Positions 13,001 through 24,200 of a stretch of 64,000 bases of DNA are shown piece by piece. Each line of letters begins with the position of its first letter. Within the stretch, counting starts at the first letter, position 1. Both the position numbers and the translations under genes were made by a program. Source of the stretch: Rhynochetos jubatus. Taxonomy: Eukaryota > Chordata > Aves > Eurypygiformes > Rhynochetidae. The notes beneath the pieces were generated by a model, which was not told the origin of the DNA, did not search any database, and saw nothing but the letters and a program-made list of their open reading frames with translations. The stretch lies in NCBI GenBank assembly GCA_027574665.1, contig CM050657.1, positions 22,980,700-23,044,699 of the forward strand, read 5' to 3'.

Positions 13001-16000
13001 GGAAGCGTACTCGCGAGACGCGACTGGGTGAGGAGCAGCAACGTGGCCTGGCAAAGTCCGGCTGGCTTTACTCCGTGCCCTCCTCTCGCCGTGTTACACC
13101 CGTTACCCACATCCACAAGCTCAACCTAGCAGCGAGCCAAGCCCAGGAAGGATTTATCTCGGGAATAAATAAGCCAAGGCAAAAGCCTAGCCCAAACAAT
13201 GAGCAAGGACCGAGCACATCCATTTCAAATCACAACTCCCAAGCGTTCTCCAGTACACGAGACAACCATCTCTGCTCGAAACACGGGATCAGTCACCCAC
13301 CCAACATCAGTCATCCTTAGCCACTCCAACAAGTCAGCAGAGAAAGCTGGACATCCTCACCAAAGCGCAGCGTTTTCTGCGGTAGGCTCGCTCTCTTCCG
13401 TCACAAACCACGCTGCGAGCCCAAGACCGGCCCTTGGCACAGGCGCTAAGAAGTGTGCCTAGAGCAAGGCACCTCTCCCCCTCGGACACCTGAGGAGGGG
13501 CCCCACGGTGGGGTGATGCTGTCTGGGTAGCAAGAACGTGGGAAAGCAGGAGCTGAGCCTTGCTACCTCCAGAAGACTCGAGAGGAAACGGAGGAACTAG
13601 AAGGTCTCCAACTGTTTTGCCCATATTTTGTAGCAATCACAGAAAGGGGGTGCGGATCACCCAGCCCACCAGGAATGCTCTCCAACAGGCAGGAAAACTT
13701 CGCTCAAGTCAGTACGTCTTCCGGAAGCAAGTGGCACTACTTCCCCAAACCCAAGGATTACAGAGCGCTTCCCCCAGCGTTAGAAACTTTCTCGCAGGCA
13801 GATCTTCACCGGAGACTCTGGGTGCGCGTCTGCCTGTCAGGATTACTAATACCAGCAGACGCTTCTTTCGTGTTTGGGAGTTTTGCCATCGACTTCAAAG
13901 TAGCGAGATGTAACACCTTGCGTATTCCCTAAACACACTTAATAACAGTACCCAACACACTGAAAGTGCTTAGACATGTTAAAGGCATTGTACAACATTA
14001 GCAAAAAACCAGGAACCCTTGTCTAGGTGGTTCATGAGAAATCTGGTAAGCCAAGAGTCTATCCCTGAATCAGATGCTTATCTATTAGCCAGCTAATAGC
14101 TGTGCGACTGCTTCTCTAACCGATCTGTACAGTCATAAGCAGGGACTACCTTCTGCTGAGTATTGAGACTTTACATTACTCATAATCCTCTTAAATCATA
14201 ACAAAGAGCACAGATTAGAAGGTGTAAAGCGTGCAATAAGTGTTCTAAAACCAACACAAACACAGCCATCCCAGCCTGAGTCAGCGCCTGCATCATGGGA
14301 GCTTACTGAACTCCTTTTGAAGTCAAGTTCTGGGGGTGCAAGCAGCATGTGGTTTGGCTCCTGGGGCTGGCTGGCGTGACGGCAACACACACCAAGCAGC
14401 GCCTGGAGCCACTTCAAAGCAGACAGGAGTAAGGTCAGCCTAGCATGGCAGCACCGCTCTGGGGACAAGGCCGTGGGCCTAAGAAAGGGGGTTGCCCCTT
14501 TGCTTCATGCAATGGAAAGAAAAACAGCATCAAGATCCCCTTGGAAAGGGAGAAAGTGAAGGCCTTTTGCCTCCAGGGGGCTTGGAAGTCAGACAAAAGC
14601 ATGGTTCTTGAGGTAGCTCTTGAACCTCCAGGGCAACATGGAGAAGGCTGACATCAGGAAACCTCAGCACAGGTCCAGCTGGAGCCACCACTCCACCACC
14701 CTCATCAGCGTGTAACTTAGCCAGAAGTTGTTGTTTGCTGATGTGCAGGCATTTTCAGGTGCCAGTCAGGTGCAACCTGACAAGACCCCCTACACACCAG
14801 TTACAACCCCCACAGTCAGCAAGCGCAGCTAATGCCGCTGAAACCAGCCTTAAGCAAGGATTGAATATTTCCACAAAACACGGAATTATAAACTGGCCAA
14901 TGCTGTTCTTACTACACGTGGGAATGTGCAGGAGGTTCTCGAGATTCTTCCTTTTGGAGACAACAAAACTGGCACGAACTCTGCCCTAACCTGCGCAGCC
15001 GCTAAAAAGCATACACGATAGGCAGCACCGTACTTGAATGAGGAATGATTCTGAGGTTAGTATTAACACACACCCATGTTTTATCTGTACCGGGTACATG
15101 CTACAGCAATAGAAAAGGGCATTGAGTATGTATCAGTCAGAAGGTACGCCTGGTAATTACCAGTGAAAATCATTAAGCCCATTAGTTGGTTTAAATACCA
15201 GGCTAATAATACCAGCAGGAGGTTTACGTGTGGAACCTTCTTCCCCCAAGCACTTCTTCATGCTACTTTCCATGCGGTATTCCTCAAGTTTTTACAGCCT
15301 TTATCTACAGAGTTTCCCTGTTTACAATACCAGCACAGAGATGCCCAGTTCGATACTACGATTTTAACTAGTTGCTTAAGAGTGCCAGGCGCACACGTGC
15401 ATAGCGACAAACAGCGCGAAACAAAATGCCTGGCTCCTAGAAAACTTCGTGTCCACTGCCGCTTTTTGAATCTCAACCATTTGTAGGCACCAGATGCTTT
15501 ACTCGCGCTAGCCTGCGATATACATGATACTTGTAACCCCGGCTGACGCCGTCCTGCATGACCGCCCTGTAGTACTACCCCTGCTTACAATGCTGTAGCC
15601 ATCTCCATGAGTGTTTGTAAACATTTAGTCTTCCAAGAACTTTCCACTTGAAACATGACTGCTAATGTATCCGTATCTGTAATAATTAGATGCAAATTTA
15701 TAAAAAGCCGCTTTCTTGCTCAACTGAATTACTATTCTATTAATAGTGATGTTCAAATGATCTTGAATTTCCCCACGGTTTAAACTTCAAGGATTGCTCA
15801 TCTTATTTTGGAAATTTACTCTTGCTTGCAACTTGACAAAGAAAGCATTAATCTGTTCACACTTACGAGACGTTTATACGGTTCAGCCTCTTTCATTCAT
15901 GGGTCAGATAATGAATTGGTTTTCCTGGAAAACTACCCAATGAAATATTCAACATAAGGCATTCTGTAGCTTCGATGTGAACTACAAACTGCAATTTTAC

Positions 16001-16559
16001 TGGGATGTCCCTGTAGGTTGGCTTTGGCACGTACGCCCGCATGTTTTACGCTTTGTCTGAAGGAGGAAGCTCCCCCAAGTGAGGAGAAAGCTCACAGATA
16101 TGGGTCACAAGTTGGCGTATCAAAACTTAGGTGAGAATTTTAAAAAGAAATACAATACCTCAGCATATTTCCCCCACGCTTTCAGGGGGAAAAAAAAAAC
16201 CCAAGCAAACAAAAAAAAAAAAACCCACACACCAACAACATAAAAGAGACCTTGAATCTTGTCTGGTATTTCAGTGGGTTTCTGCAAAGCGGAGGAAACA
16301 AGCGAGATTTGCCCAAAACCGGAGCGAAAGCAAGAGGGCACACTGCTGCTCAGGTTTCCTCTACGCTTTTACATGCCTGACACAGGGTCATTTTACTCCT
16401 GCTTCATTTTTAACAAGTGACAAATGCCATTTACAGGTTTGCTTCCCATCCTAAAGAAGATTAGGAAAAATCAATTCTTCTCTCATAATCTTGTGGCATT
16501 TTCCAGCTCCGACACCAAAACCCATTACAACCCGATTATCCCAGTTTCTGAACCAAAGC
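13001..16559. other. Intron 1 sequence without recognised genes
   Basis: Moderate GC near 13.0-13.9 kb falls to AT-rich DNA around 15.6-16.0 kb. There are paired A-runs at 16190-16199 and 16211-16223. A 7-bp hairpin CTATTAG/CTAATAG lies near 14093. No exon or RNA gene was identified. Confidence 0.6.
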
Positions 16560-16811
16560 CCCGAAACCGTTTCAACTGCGCTCCCAAGACAAGGAACGAG
16601 ACAATGAAAAAAGCAAGGCACCACGGAACACTGGGGGCGACCACCCCCCTCTCCCAGCTTCGCTCCCATCGCCACCGGTGGAGGGAGACCCCTTCCAGCC
16701 CGGGCAGCGGCTTCGAGGGGGTGCCCGGCCCCCGGGGAAATCTCTCGGGTCCCGCTTCTCGCCGCCCACGACCCGAGACAAACTCCAGCGGCGGGGCGCG
16801 GGCGCATCCTT

Positions 16812-16828
16812 CCCCCCCCCCCCCCCCC
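16812..16828 (+). repeat. C17 homopolymer (G17 on GPC1 sense strand) just inside intron 1
   Basis: Seventeen consecutive C lie 87 nt downstream of the exon 1 donor in the transcribed direction. In the nascent RNA this is a G17 run, which could form a G-quadruplex or act as an intronic G-run splicing element. Length is prone to sequencing error. Confidence 0.9.
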
Positions 16829-16909
16829 GAGCCGTGCCCGGGGAACCCCGCGATCGCAGCGGCCCCGCGGGACGGCACTTTCGGCCGCCTCCCCGGCGCA
16901 CTCCGCGGG

Positions 16910-16915
16910 ACTCAC
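16910..16915 (-). other. GPC1: 5' splice site of GPC1 intron 1
   Basis: On the minus strand the sequence reads TCCG then GTGAGT, a full-consensus U1 donor. Glypican similarity stops exactly here: the frame beyond it (SRGVRRGGG...) has no glypican character. The junction falls after the first base of a Gly codon, so the intron is phase 1. Confidence 0.9.
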
Positions 16916-17072
16916 CGGAGATCTCGGCCTGGGGCACGCCGCTGAGGCTGAAGCCCTTGGCCCCATACAGCTGCCGGACCTCAGCGCAGCTCCTCGCCTT
17001 GCTGCCGCTGTCACCGCGGGCCGGGGCGGAGGCGACACACAGCAGCCAAAATCCCCACGGGAAGAAACGCAT
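16916..17072 (-). CDS. GPC1: Glypican-1, coding exon 1 (start codon, signal peptide, N-terminus of core protein)
   Basis: Glypican-1 is a GPI-anchored heparan sulfate proteoglycan of the cell surface that modulates FGF, Wnt, Hedgehog and other ligands. This exon gives 52 codons plus one base. Residues 1-20 are a signal peptide with a hydrophobic core ([16 protein letters not shown]) and likely cleavage near ARG/DSG. Residues 25-52 carry the glypican N-terminal block: KARSC (Cys29, the first conserved cysteine), [13 protein letters not shown], then VPQAEIS. From memory, [19 protein letters not shown] fits GPC1 better than GPC4 or GPC6. The ATG at 17072-17070 has A at -3 and is the only methionine codon ahead of the signal peptide in this frame. 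The exon ends at 16916 in phase 1 before a consensus donor, GTGAGT (16915-16910). The next exon should start by completing a Gly codon, followed by Glu-His. The remaining exons are outside the window to the left. Confidence 0.95.
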
Positions 17073-17340
17073 CCTTCTCCGCTGGCCCCGCCACCTGCCG
17101 TGCGAAGGGCAAAGCCAAGGTCCCGCGGCTGGGGAGGCGGCCGGGGTGCCCGGGGCGGCGCGGTGCCGGGCGGCGCGGGGTCCGGGGCGCGGCCCCCCCT
17201 TTCCCCGGGCAGCCCCGGCGGGACGGCGCGCAGTGGGCGCGGGCGGCGGGGAACCCCGGCTCGCAGCCGCGGCGTGCGGGGAAGGCGCCGAGGACTTCAA
17301 TCCGGACGCCGCCGCGGCTCGGCGGCGGAGATCCAAGTTT
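17073..17340 (-). other. GPC1: Probable GPC1 5' UTR
   Basis: This GC-rich stretch lies between the start codon and the TTTAAA element. No ATG occurs in the GPC1 frame here, and that frame stays open up to at least 17336, probably because of base composition. The transcription start is inferred, not seen. If the TTTAAA box acts as a TATA element, initiation would be near 17330 and the UTR about 250 nt. Confidence 0.5.
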
Positions 17341-17356
17341 GGCCGGGCCGAGCCGC

Positions 17357-17362
17357 TTTAAA
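17357..17362 (-). promoter_or_regulatory. GPC1: TTTAAA element, possible TATA-like box
   Basis: A palindromic TTTAAA is the only AT-rich hexamer in several hundred bases of GC-rich promoter, 285 bp upstream of the GPC1 ATG. Its position suits a TATA-like element. CpG-island promoters often lack functional TATA boxes, so the role is inferred. Confidence 0.35.
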
Positions 17363-17647
17363 GCCCCGGAGCGTGACCGCGGAGAGGGCTTTTGTTCTTA
17401 GCGCGGCTGCATCCCAGGGCAGTCCCGCCGCGATGCTGCCGGCTGCGGCGCCGCCGGGCCGGACGGAGCGGGGCGGAGAAGCGGGGCGGGCGGCGGGGCT
17501 GCTCCCGCGGCGGGGCTGGGTGGTCTCGGCGGGCCGCTCCGTGCGTGCGCCGGCACCGCTCCACCTGCGCGCCGAGCCGGGCGGCGGGGGAGGCTCCCGA
17601 GCGAGGCAGGGCTTCCCCCGCCGGACGTGGCATCACGCCGCTCGGCG

Positions 17648-17652
17648 CCAAT
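17648..17652 (+). promoter_or_regulatory. CCAAT box within GGCGCCAATCC
   Basis: A CCAAT pentamer in GC-rich context lies about 290 bp upstream of the TTTAAA element and is flanked by GC boxes. It reads CCAAT on the plus strand (ATTGG relative to GPC1). NF-Y works in either orientation. The overlapping GGCGCC also resembles part of an E2F-type site. Confidence 0.4.
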
Positions 17653-18505
17653 CCCGCGCAGGGCGCAGCCCCCCGCCCCGGGCCCGGCTCCGCCCCCGCC
17701 GCCACCGCCCCGCGCCCCCGCCGCGGGCGCTGCGCAGCGCCGAGCGCCGCCGCCCGCCGCCCCGGCCCCCGAGAGCATCGCCACCCCGCCTCTGCCACCG
17801 GGCGTCCCGGCAGCGACGGGCCCTTCCCGGGCAGGTTTCAAACCGGCCGTGGAGCGCGGGCAGCTGGGGCACTCAGGGGCGAGGGAGCGCTCCGTGCCGT
17901 CCTTCGGGAAGGACGCGGTGGAAGCGGGCATCGACCCCGTCTTTGGCGGGCTGGGCCCAGTGCTTAACCTGAAGACCCCGAGTTTCCCCGAACGCGGTGG
18001 GAAAATAACCACCCTGGAAGACTTAACTGATGAAAACACCTAGCAGAAAGCATCTTAATTGAGACCCTGGGAATGCCCCGAGGTCCTGCAGAGGCTAAAA
18101 GTGCCCCCTTAAAAGCAGATGCGAGAAGAGGAGATTTTCAACTGCGGGGTCTCAGTTTTGGGGTTCTGTTCCCACAGCAGCAGCCTGCCAGCCCCTGGAG
18201 CCGGTGCTGTGCAGCTCAGCCGGCTGGGCTTTACACCGCTTCCCCCAGAACGCGGGCATCTGCCATCACCTGTGTGCCAAGGTAATCCCCGCGTTTCCCC
18301 CCAGTGAGCTTGCGGGCTTTTGGCCAGTACCTAACACCTTTCACAGTGGACAGAGTACCCAGGGATCACTCCTCCGAGTCTTCTGAGAGTTGTTTTCTCA
18401 TAGAAAAGGAGAAGGAATCTGCCCATGCCTCCGCAGAAGCACTTGTGTGAGCCTACACCTCACTAGCCATCAGAAAACCCACACAGAAACACCACCACGC
18501 CCCCT

Positions 18506-18525
18506 CCCCCCCCCCCCCCCCCCCC
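18506..18525 (+). repeat. C20 homopolymer followed by A6
   Basis: Twenty C residues are preceded by CCCCT and followed by six A. The minus strand is a G-run able to form a G-quadruplex. Length is uncertain because such runs sequence poorly. Confidence 0.9.
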
Positions 18526-21059
18526 AAAAAACCCAGCAAAACCTAGCAGAGGTTGCACCTTTTGGACGAGACAGTCATGCAAACCTGCAAATATACGTGG
18601 GAAAGTTGGGTCATTAGTCTTGCTGCTTCAGAACAGCTTGTTCTCCTGAGGGATGAGTAAGGGAGAAGTAAGCGACAGCAAAGTAATAGCCGCAGGGAGG
18701 GGAAGGATGGCAGTGGGGAAGAGGAAAGTCGTTGCTGTCCTATGAAATCGCCTAATGATTTCCTATGAAATCTTCCTAATTAAATTCATCTATGAGATAC
18801 GACAGAGCAGATTAAGAGGATCTGAATGCAAAGACTGGGAGAATATTGTAATGAAGATCATGACTAAGGTGACACATCATTGTCACCAAAACTTGAAAAC
18901 TGCGAGTCAGAGACGCCCCAGACCCCCAAATCTGAATTCTTTTGCAGGTGGCATTGTACTTTTCGGTCTCTTGCTGCATCTCTCAGTGACGCACAGTTTA
19001 CAAACTCAGGTCTTGCAGATTCCCCAAACCTTGATACACCTCAGCCAGAGCTCGCTTTGTGAGCTTCCTGGAACATGGCAATGGGTCTTGTTCCTGGAAA
19101 TATGCGGGGAAAAAAATCTGCCATGGATGGTGTAAAACCTGACTCACCCTGTTTTTTAGTAGGATCTCCCTTGTAAATGCAGGAGTACCGCACACGTAAC
19201 AGGTTGCTGAGTATGTTACGTGGCACAAGGCTATTTCAGCCCCTACTCCTGGATATTTAATTTTATAGCCATAACTCTTTCCAAATCCCAGGGTTTGAAC
19301 ACATCACTCGGAGACCTACATCAGAGATCTCATCTAATTTATCCAACTACAACTGCAGCAGCAAACAAGCACCAGAGGAATCCATACATGTATTGCCTGG
19401 ACCACAAGAACACCAGGATCTTGCTTACTCCTGGAAAATCAAATATTCCCACTGGGTCTGTTGAGGAATGAACTCCAGGAATGCAAACTCTGAAGAGACA
19501 AAGCACTTGATAGGGAAGAAAGGCAGAGCCATAAACCTCTTATCTGGCCTGGCTGCTACAGGATAAATGGGGATGACACAGGGGAACAAAGCAGTACCTA
19601 ATTTTCTCTTTTCCTTCCCAAAGCCCGGGGTTGGATACTTGCTGCTGTTGTATATTGAGGGCTTTCTTCAAGCTCTGCCTGAAGTGACCTTGGGGACGCT
19701 CTCTGTGAGCCACAGCTGCACCCCAAGGCAGCAGCACAAAGCCCTCTGCAATCATACAGCTGCTGAAGTGCACCAAAATATTTACTGCTGACAGGGGAAA
19801 GAACTGGGAACGAAACCCTTGGGGTTTGGCCTTCAGAACCACCCCCTTAGCTACAGAACGTTTCACAGACAGAAGTATTCCCCTTCTTCATACACATCTC
19901 ACTTCCCCAAGCTGGGTGACAACAGTGCCTGTGGCAGGGACTAAAGACATGTCATTCCAGATAAAATCCTGAGAGACCTCAGCGCACACTCTGCTTTTTC
20001 ACATGCTCTCTGCTATTCCCACGGTGAAACACTAGGTTGCCAACTGCCAGCAGAGATCCCACTGCTGGCTCCCAAGCCCATTTCAGGAGCTAGACCTGGA
20101 AGTACAAGATGTGCCACAAACCTCTGTGATTGTAACAATCATCAGGCCATCATTCCTGAACAGGCATAGCAGCATTTCTTACCTGACCGCCTGCCTGTGA
20201 GAGGCTCACATACTGTTCTAATGGGAAGCTTATTGGTAGACAAATCAAAAATAAACCCAAGGTGATATAAGCTCTTCAACAGAGCAGCTATCTGCAAGTC
20301 TGTACAGGACCCAGTCCTGAGCACACAAACGTTAAATCATGAGGCACATCTGTTCACTTTGCTGATAAAGTTTGTACGCACATGCAGGATTTGGGCTAGG
20401 TACATTCGAAGCAAATGGAAATAAACATCTTCAAAGTGCACGATGAAAATGTATTTTTGGCATGCGTTACAAATTGGATGTCTTCTGCGTGTATTTGAGG
20501 ACCAGATCTGCTTTCAGAACATTCTCAGTTAAAAGAATGGAGCTTGGCAAAAAGTGCACAAAAGATTGTCCAACGATGGGCAGAAAGAGCTAGAACTGGG
20601 GAAGAAAAAACACCGTAAAACACAAAGATGAGTAGACAAAATGCAGAGGAGGAGAAAAGCACACAGCCAGCCAGCAAGATAGCCAGAGGAAGACAGAAAA
20701 TCCATCCTGCTGTGGAGATCACCTCTTGACAGTCCTGACAAAAAGTGCTGCCCACCGAAAAGCTGATCCAAGCATTATGAAGAAGAGCCAAATCATCTGG
20801 CACAAGTGGGAAAGCTACCCTTTATAAACAACCAAAAAGCTAACAGAGGCTTTGTACAACCCCACCTTACACAGGGTTGTCTTCTCTATCGCTTTCCGGG
20901 AGTTTCGCAATGCAGTGGACATGCCTCTCTTTTTTCATATCGATGCAAATCAAGAACTGTGCAGATAGCAAGGCAATTGCACCCACTTCCAGCTGCTTCC
21001 TAAACGGACCTGTGCTGAGTTACACCTAAAAACCCCACATAACCCTATCAAGCTGCATT

Positions 21060-21233
21060 GTATGCCACATAAAAATAACATTTCATATTCATGTTATGTA
21101 TGTTACTAATATGTTATAACATATGCTGTATATGCTATTAATGTTATATTAACATATATTAATGTTATATAACATGCATTAATGTGTTAATAGCCTATTA
21201 ACACACGTTATAAACGTTACTAATATATTAATG
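21060..21233. repeat. AT-rich degenerate minisatellite built on TTAATGTTATA / AACATATATTAA
   Basis: Repeated, partly inverted copies of units such as AATGTTATAT, TTAACATATATTAA and CATTAATG recur for about 170 bp. Almost every segment can pair with another, so cruciforms or slipped structures are possible. Confidence 0.75.
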
Positions 21234-21260
21234 TCAAGTGGGAAGAGCATTCCCACTTGA
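21234..21260. repeat. Perfect 11-bp hairpin, 5-nt loop
   Basis: TCAAGTGGGAA (21234-21244), loop GAGCA, then TTCCCACTTGA (21250-21260). It directly abuts the AT-rich minisatellite. Confidence 0.9.
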
Positions 21261-24200
21261 ATTCAGTGGTGTTTCTACCTTTCTCACTCTGGATCAAGCA
21301 CAGAGCCCACACAGAATGGGGACTGGGGAGGGAAAGGAGATGGGCGAAACGTAAGTGGGCTACACCTTGCTCCCTCACACCAATGCCATGTACTGAAAGC
21401 CTTGGCACCTTTCCCTTCCTTTTGATTCCGTGGGAACATCAGAAAATCCAGCACCTTTAGATTAAAAATCTTCCTCAAAGTAGGAGAATCACAGTACCTT
21501 TCCTGGCCCTTTCTTTTAATCTCTGCTGTATCTGTCTCCTACAGGATTCATGAAAGCTCTCCCCCCCTGCTCCCTGCCCCCCCAACACACTGGCTGGTGT
21601 TCAGCAGAAGCTGGACATGTTTTGCTGAATCAAATCTAATTAAGTTATTCAGAGGATTTACTAGATTACACCTTGCTATCTACAGCTCCTTACTTCTTCA
21701 CTGGGTCTTCCTTCATTAGAAAAATCAGGCAGCTCCTCCTCCCCTCTGCGCACATTCCCCCGTAAAGCTTTTCCGACATGCGCAGGGAGCGCGTGTCTGG
21801 TTGTTTTGGTCACCAAAAATATCAGATCCGTACCTCTGAATTGCTGGGACATCTACGTACAGTCGACAAATCCAGCTTGATCTCAACTGACTTTGTAAGA
21901 AGCCATTTGCCTTACAGAAACGCTAAGACTTGGTGGGATTTGTGTGGCCGGATTAATTAACCAAGAATATTGTTCAATAGATGTACAGAGTTGGGGATCT
22001 TTCCCAGGTCTCGAGGGAGCCAGATTTGTTCTCAGGCAAGGATGATCACCATTCCATTTACGGAGGACAAGAGGGAGGGGGGCTGCATCGAGAAGCGCAG
22101 CAGCATACGCCAAGGCTCGGCCAACCCGCTGTTCGACCCTTCGGTGGAACAGACCAGCTCCCTTTAAATGCAATGCTTAATTCCCCCGTGTGTGGCTAAT
22201 ACTCTGCAGAGGGAGATTATGAGCAACTAAATAATTTCAGACAGAGAAGCTGGCTAACGCAGGTAATTGCCACTCCGTGCTATATTTTGAATTGAACAAC
22301 CCAATTTTACAGCAGCGACTTAAAGGAATCTATTGCTTTAATGACCTCTTACAAATGACTCCACCCTGCAGGACTGTACTTGTATTATATATGGCTCAGA
22401 GATTTCCCAGTGGAAAGAAGCCTTAAAGGCCAAAAAATAAATAAATGCCATAAGCTCATGAGGGAAACTGCTGCTAATTGGGTCTGCCCCAGGAAGCACA
22501 TTTCATCCTCCCTGGACATGACTTTCAGCAAAGCTTTTCCCACCCCCGGCTCCCCAAGACATTTGCAACAGTGAACAAAGAATATGGACACGGCACTGAA
22601 TCTGTTCTACGTTTGCTAGGCGGAGCTTAGCTCAATAGTACGAAATGGCTCAAAGTTGGCCCCAAAATACCAGGTTCGAAACACGTAATATCAGCACGCC
22701 ACTACAGTGATGCGCAGATTTCCCCCACTTCCTGCAAAGGTCACAACTGGATGGCTTCCTCTCATCGTTCAAGAGTTTATATCCAGAAGTTGACTGGTTT
22801 TAAAAGGGATTTCCAAGTAAAAGCCTCCCCTCATTCTCGCTGTCATCAGCCTCCGAGCATCGGCTTAAGAAAATTGCCGGCAGGAAGATGCTCTGCTCCC
22901 ACGAACACTAGCCCACGAGCACGTCCCTGAGCACTGGCCCAAGGCATGTGGAACCGGGGACAGGCATCTCCTGGATTTCTGCGGGGAAAAAAGCCTACAG
23001 CCGTGAGGACAGGAACGTGTGGAGTCACAATACAGGCATCTGGCAGTGCTAATGGAACTTCTCAGCTGACACTTTATCCTCAGCTGTTGCTACATTAAAC
23101 ACTACAGACTAAAGCACTTAGATGAATTAATACAATTATCTTACGTTCTGCTCAAGTGTTTATTTTCCCCCCTCACATCCAGTTAGGTACAACATAACCT
23201 CTTCTAGAGAAAGCAGCTAGGAGGAAACACTGACAGCACTGCCCTGAAAGGCACTGACCACCTCCAGTTGTGAGCAGGGGCTCTCACGCTCCCGGCTTCG
23301 GCTGCGCTGAAGGAATTACCCGGCGCGGAGCGGGTGTCAGCCAGGGGAGCAGGTAACTGGGGTTAAACACCAGCTAGCTGGCAGGACAGCGACAACCAAT
23401 TTTCATCAGCCTTTCGCACACAGGGGAGAAAACCTGCGTTTGGAAACGCATCCTTCCAATGCCTTCTTCTCTGTGTTGTAAGATAATTACTAGGCGACAC
23501 ACATTTTTGATGTGTGCCAGCTTCACTTCTGAGGTAACTGTGCACACGAGCGGAGTTACAGCTGGAACGGATCTGGGCCAGCGTGTTTTTCATTTATCAT
23601 CTATGCATTTTGCAGCACAAAGATGGTGTATCTGCACAGCCATCTGCTATGGCTGCATAAACATGAAGGTGCTCAAAGACCAAGCCCTCGGAAGACAGTG
23701 AATGCCAGTGAAGGTGCACTGGTTTATCCTGGCTGAGGATTCAGCACCCTTGTAATCCAGCATCCTCGTGTCATGTTACTGTCTCTCTGGGTCCTGTTTG
23801 ATTTGTCAGGACCACGTAAACAAACAGCGTTGGATTTTTCAAGATGCCAGACAATGCAAACCCATCTTAAGATTAAAAGTAGAGCTCTGAATCTGATTTC
23901 ATTTCCTCAACCTGCAAGAAACCAGGAGATACAGAGGCACCGGGTGTTAGAAAAGATAGAACTCACCAGGATGCTTAGTTCTTTCTTAAAGGGTTTTCTG
24001 TTTGTTGGTTGATTTTACAGTCTTGCTTTTGAGCACAGCCTTGAAAATCAATTGTTTGTAATAGCTATGTATTTTTACATCACATATAATTTTGCCTCGG
24101 GCAAGACTTTTCTTCTGTGGCTAAAGGAGAAAAGCTTAGTTCCTCTGCCTCTATTGTAGCAGATGCCAGGGACACTGCTTTTTTAAAGCATTTTAAATAG

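Larger units (their letters stand above)
1..16915 (-). other. GPC1: GPC1 intron 1 (5' portion; exon 2 not in window)
   Basis: Everything left of the exon 1 donor is intron 1 of the minus-strand gene. I looked on the minus strand for the next glypican segment (GEHLRICPQ...CCT-like) and did not find it, so the intron exceeds 16.9 kb. A long first intron is known for glypican genes. Contents listed separately are CR1 and MIR fragments, an internal CpG island, AT-rich motif clusters and small repeats. ORFs here are short and lack coding character, including the 316-codon frame at 12370-13320, which is open because of high GC. Confidence 0.88.
16560..18000 (-). promoter_or_regulatory. GPC1: GPC1 promoter CpG island
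   Basis: A dense run of CpG and very high GC spans the exon and about 0.9 kb upstream, against an AT-richer background on both sides. GC boxes are visible at 17470-17476 and 17483-17490 (GGGGCGG type). The reverse-orientation type (CCCCGCCCC, CCGCCCCCGCC) is at 17671-17679 and 17690-17700. This is typical of a broad CpG-island promoter. Such islands often also fire a divergent non-coding transcript, here toward higher coordinates. The long plus-strand frames at 17100-17972, 17392-17967 and 17627-18043 are Ala/Pro/Arg/Gly-rich composition artefacts. Confidence 0.88.

Noticed and set aside
12370-13320. 316-codon plus-strand ORF in intron 1
   Set aside because: It overlaps a GC/CpG-rich island where stops are rare. 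It is rich in Arg/Ala/Pro/Ser, has no domain, and frames overlap on both strands.
1-16915. MIR149, the microRNA hosted in human GPC1 intron 1
   Set aside because: I looked for its mature sequence on both strands of the intron and did not see it. It may be absent in this lineage or lie beyond the window.
17100-18043. Long ORFs on both strands across the GPC1 promoter (up to 290 codons)
   Set aside because: Ala/Pro/Arg/Gly-rich composition artefacts of a CpG island. No family resemblance.
22628-22683. tRNA-like A box (TAGCTCAATAGT) and B box (GGTTCGAAACA) at the correct 45-nt spacing
   Set aside because: The flanks do not form acceptor, D or T stems, so this is not a tRNA gene. At most it is a decayed tRNA-derived SINE head, or chance.
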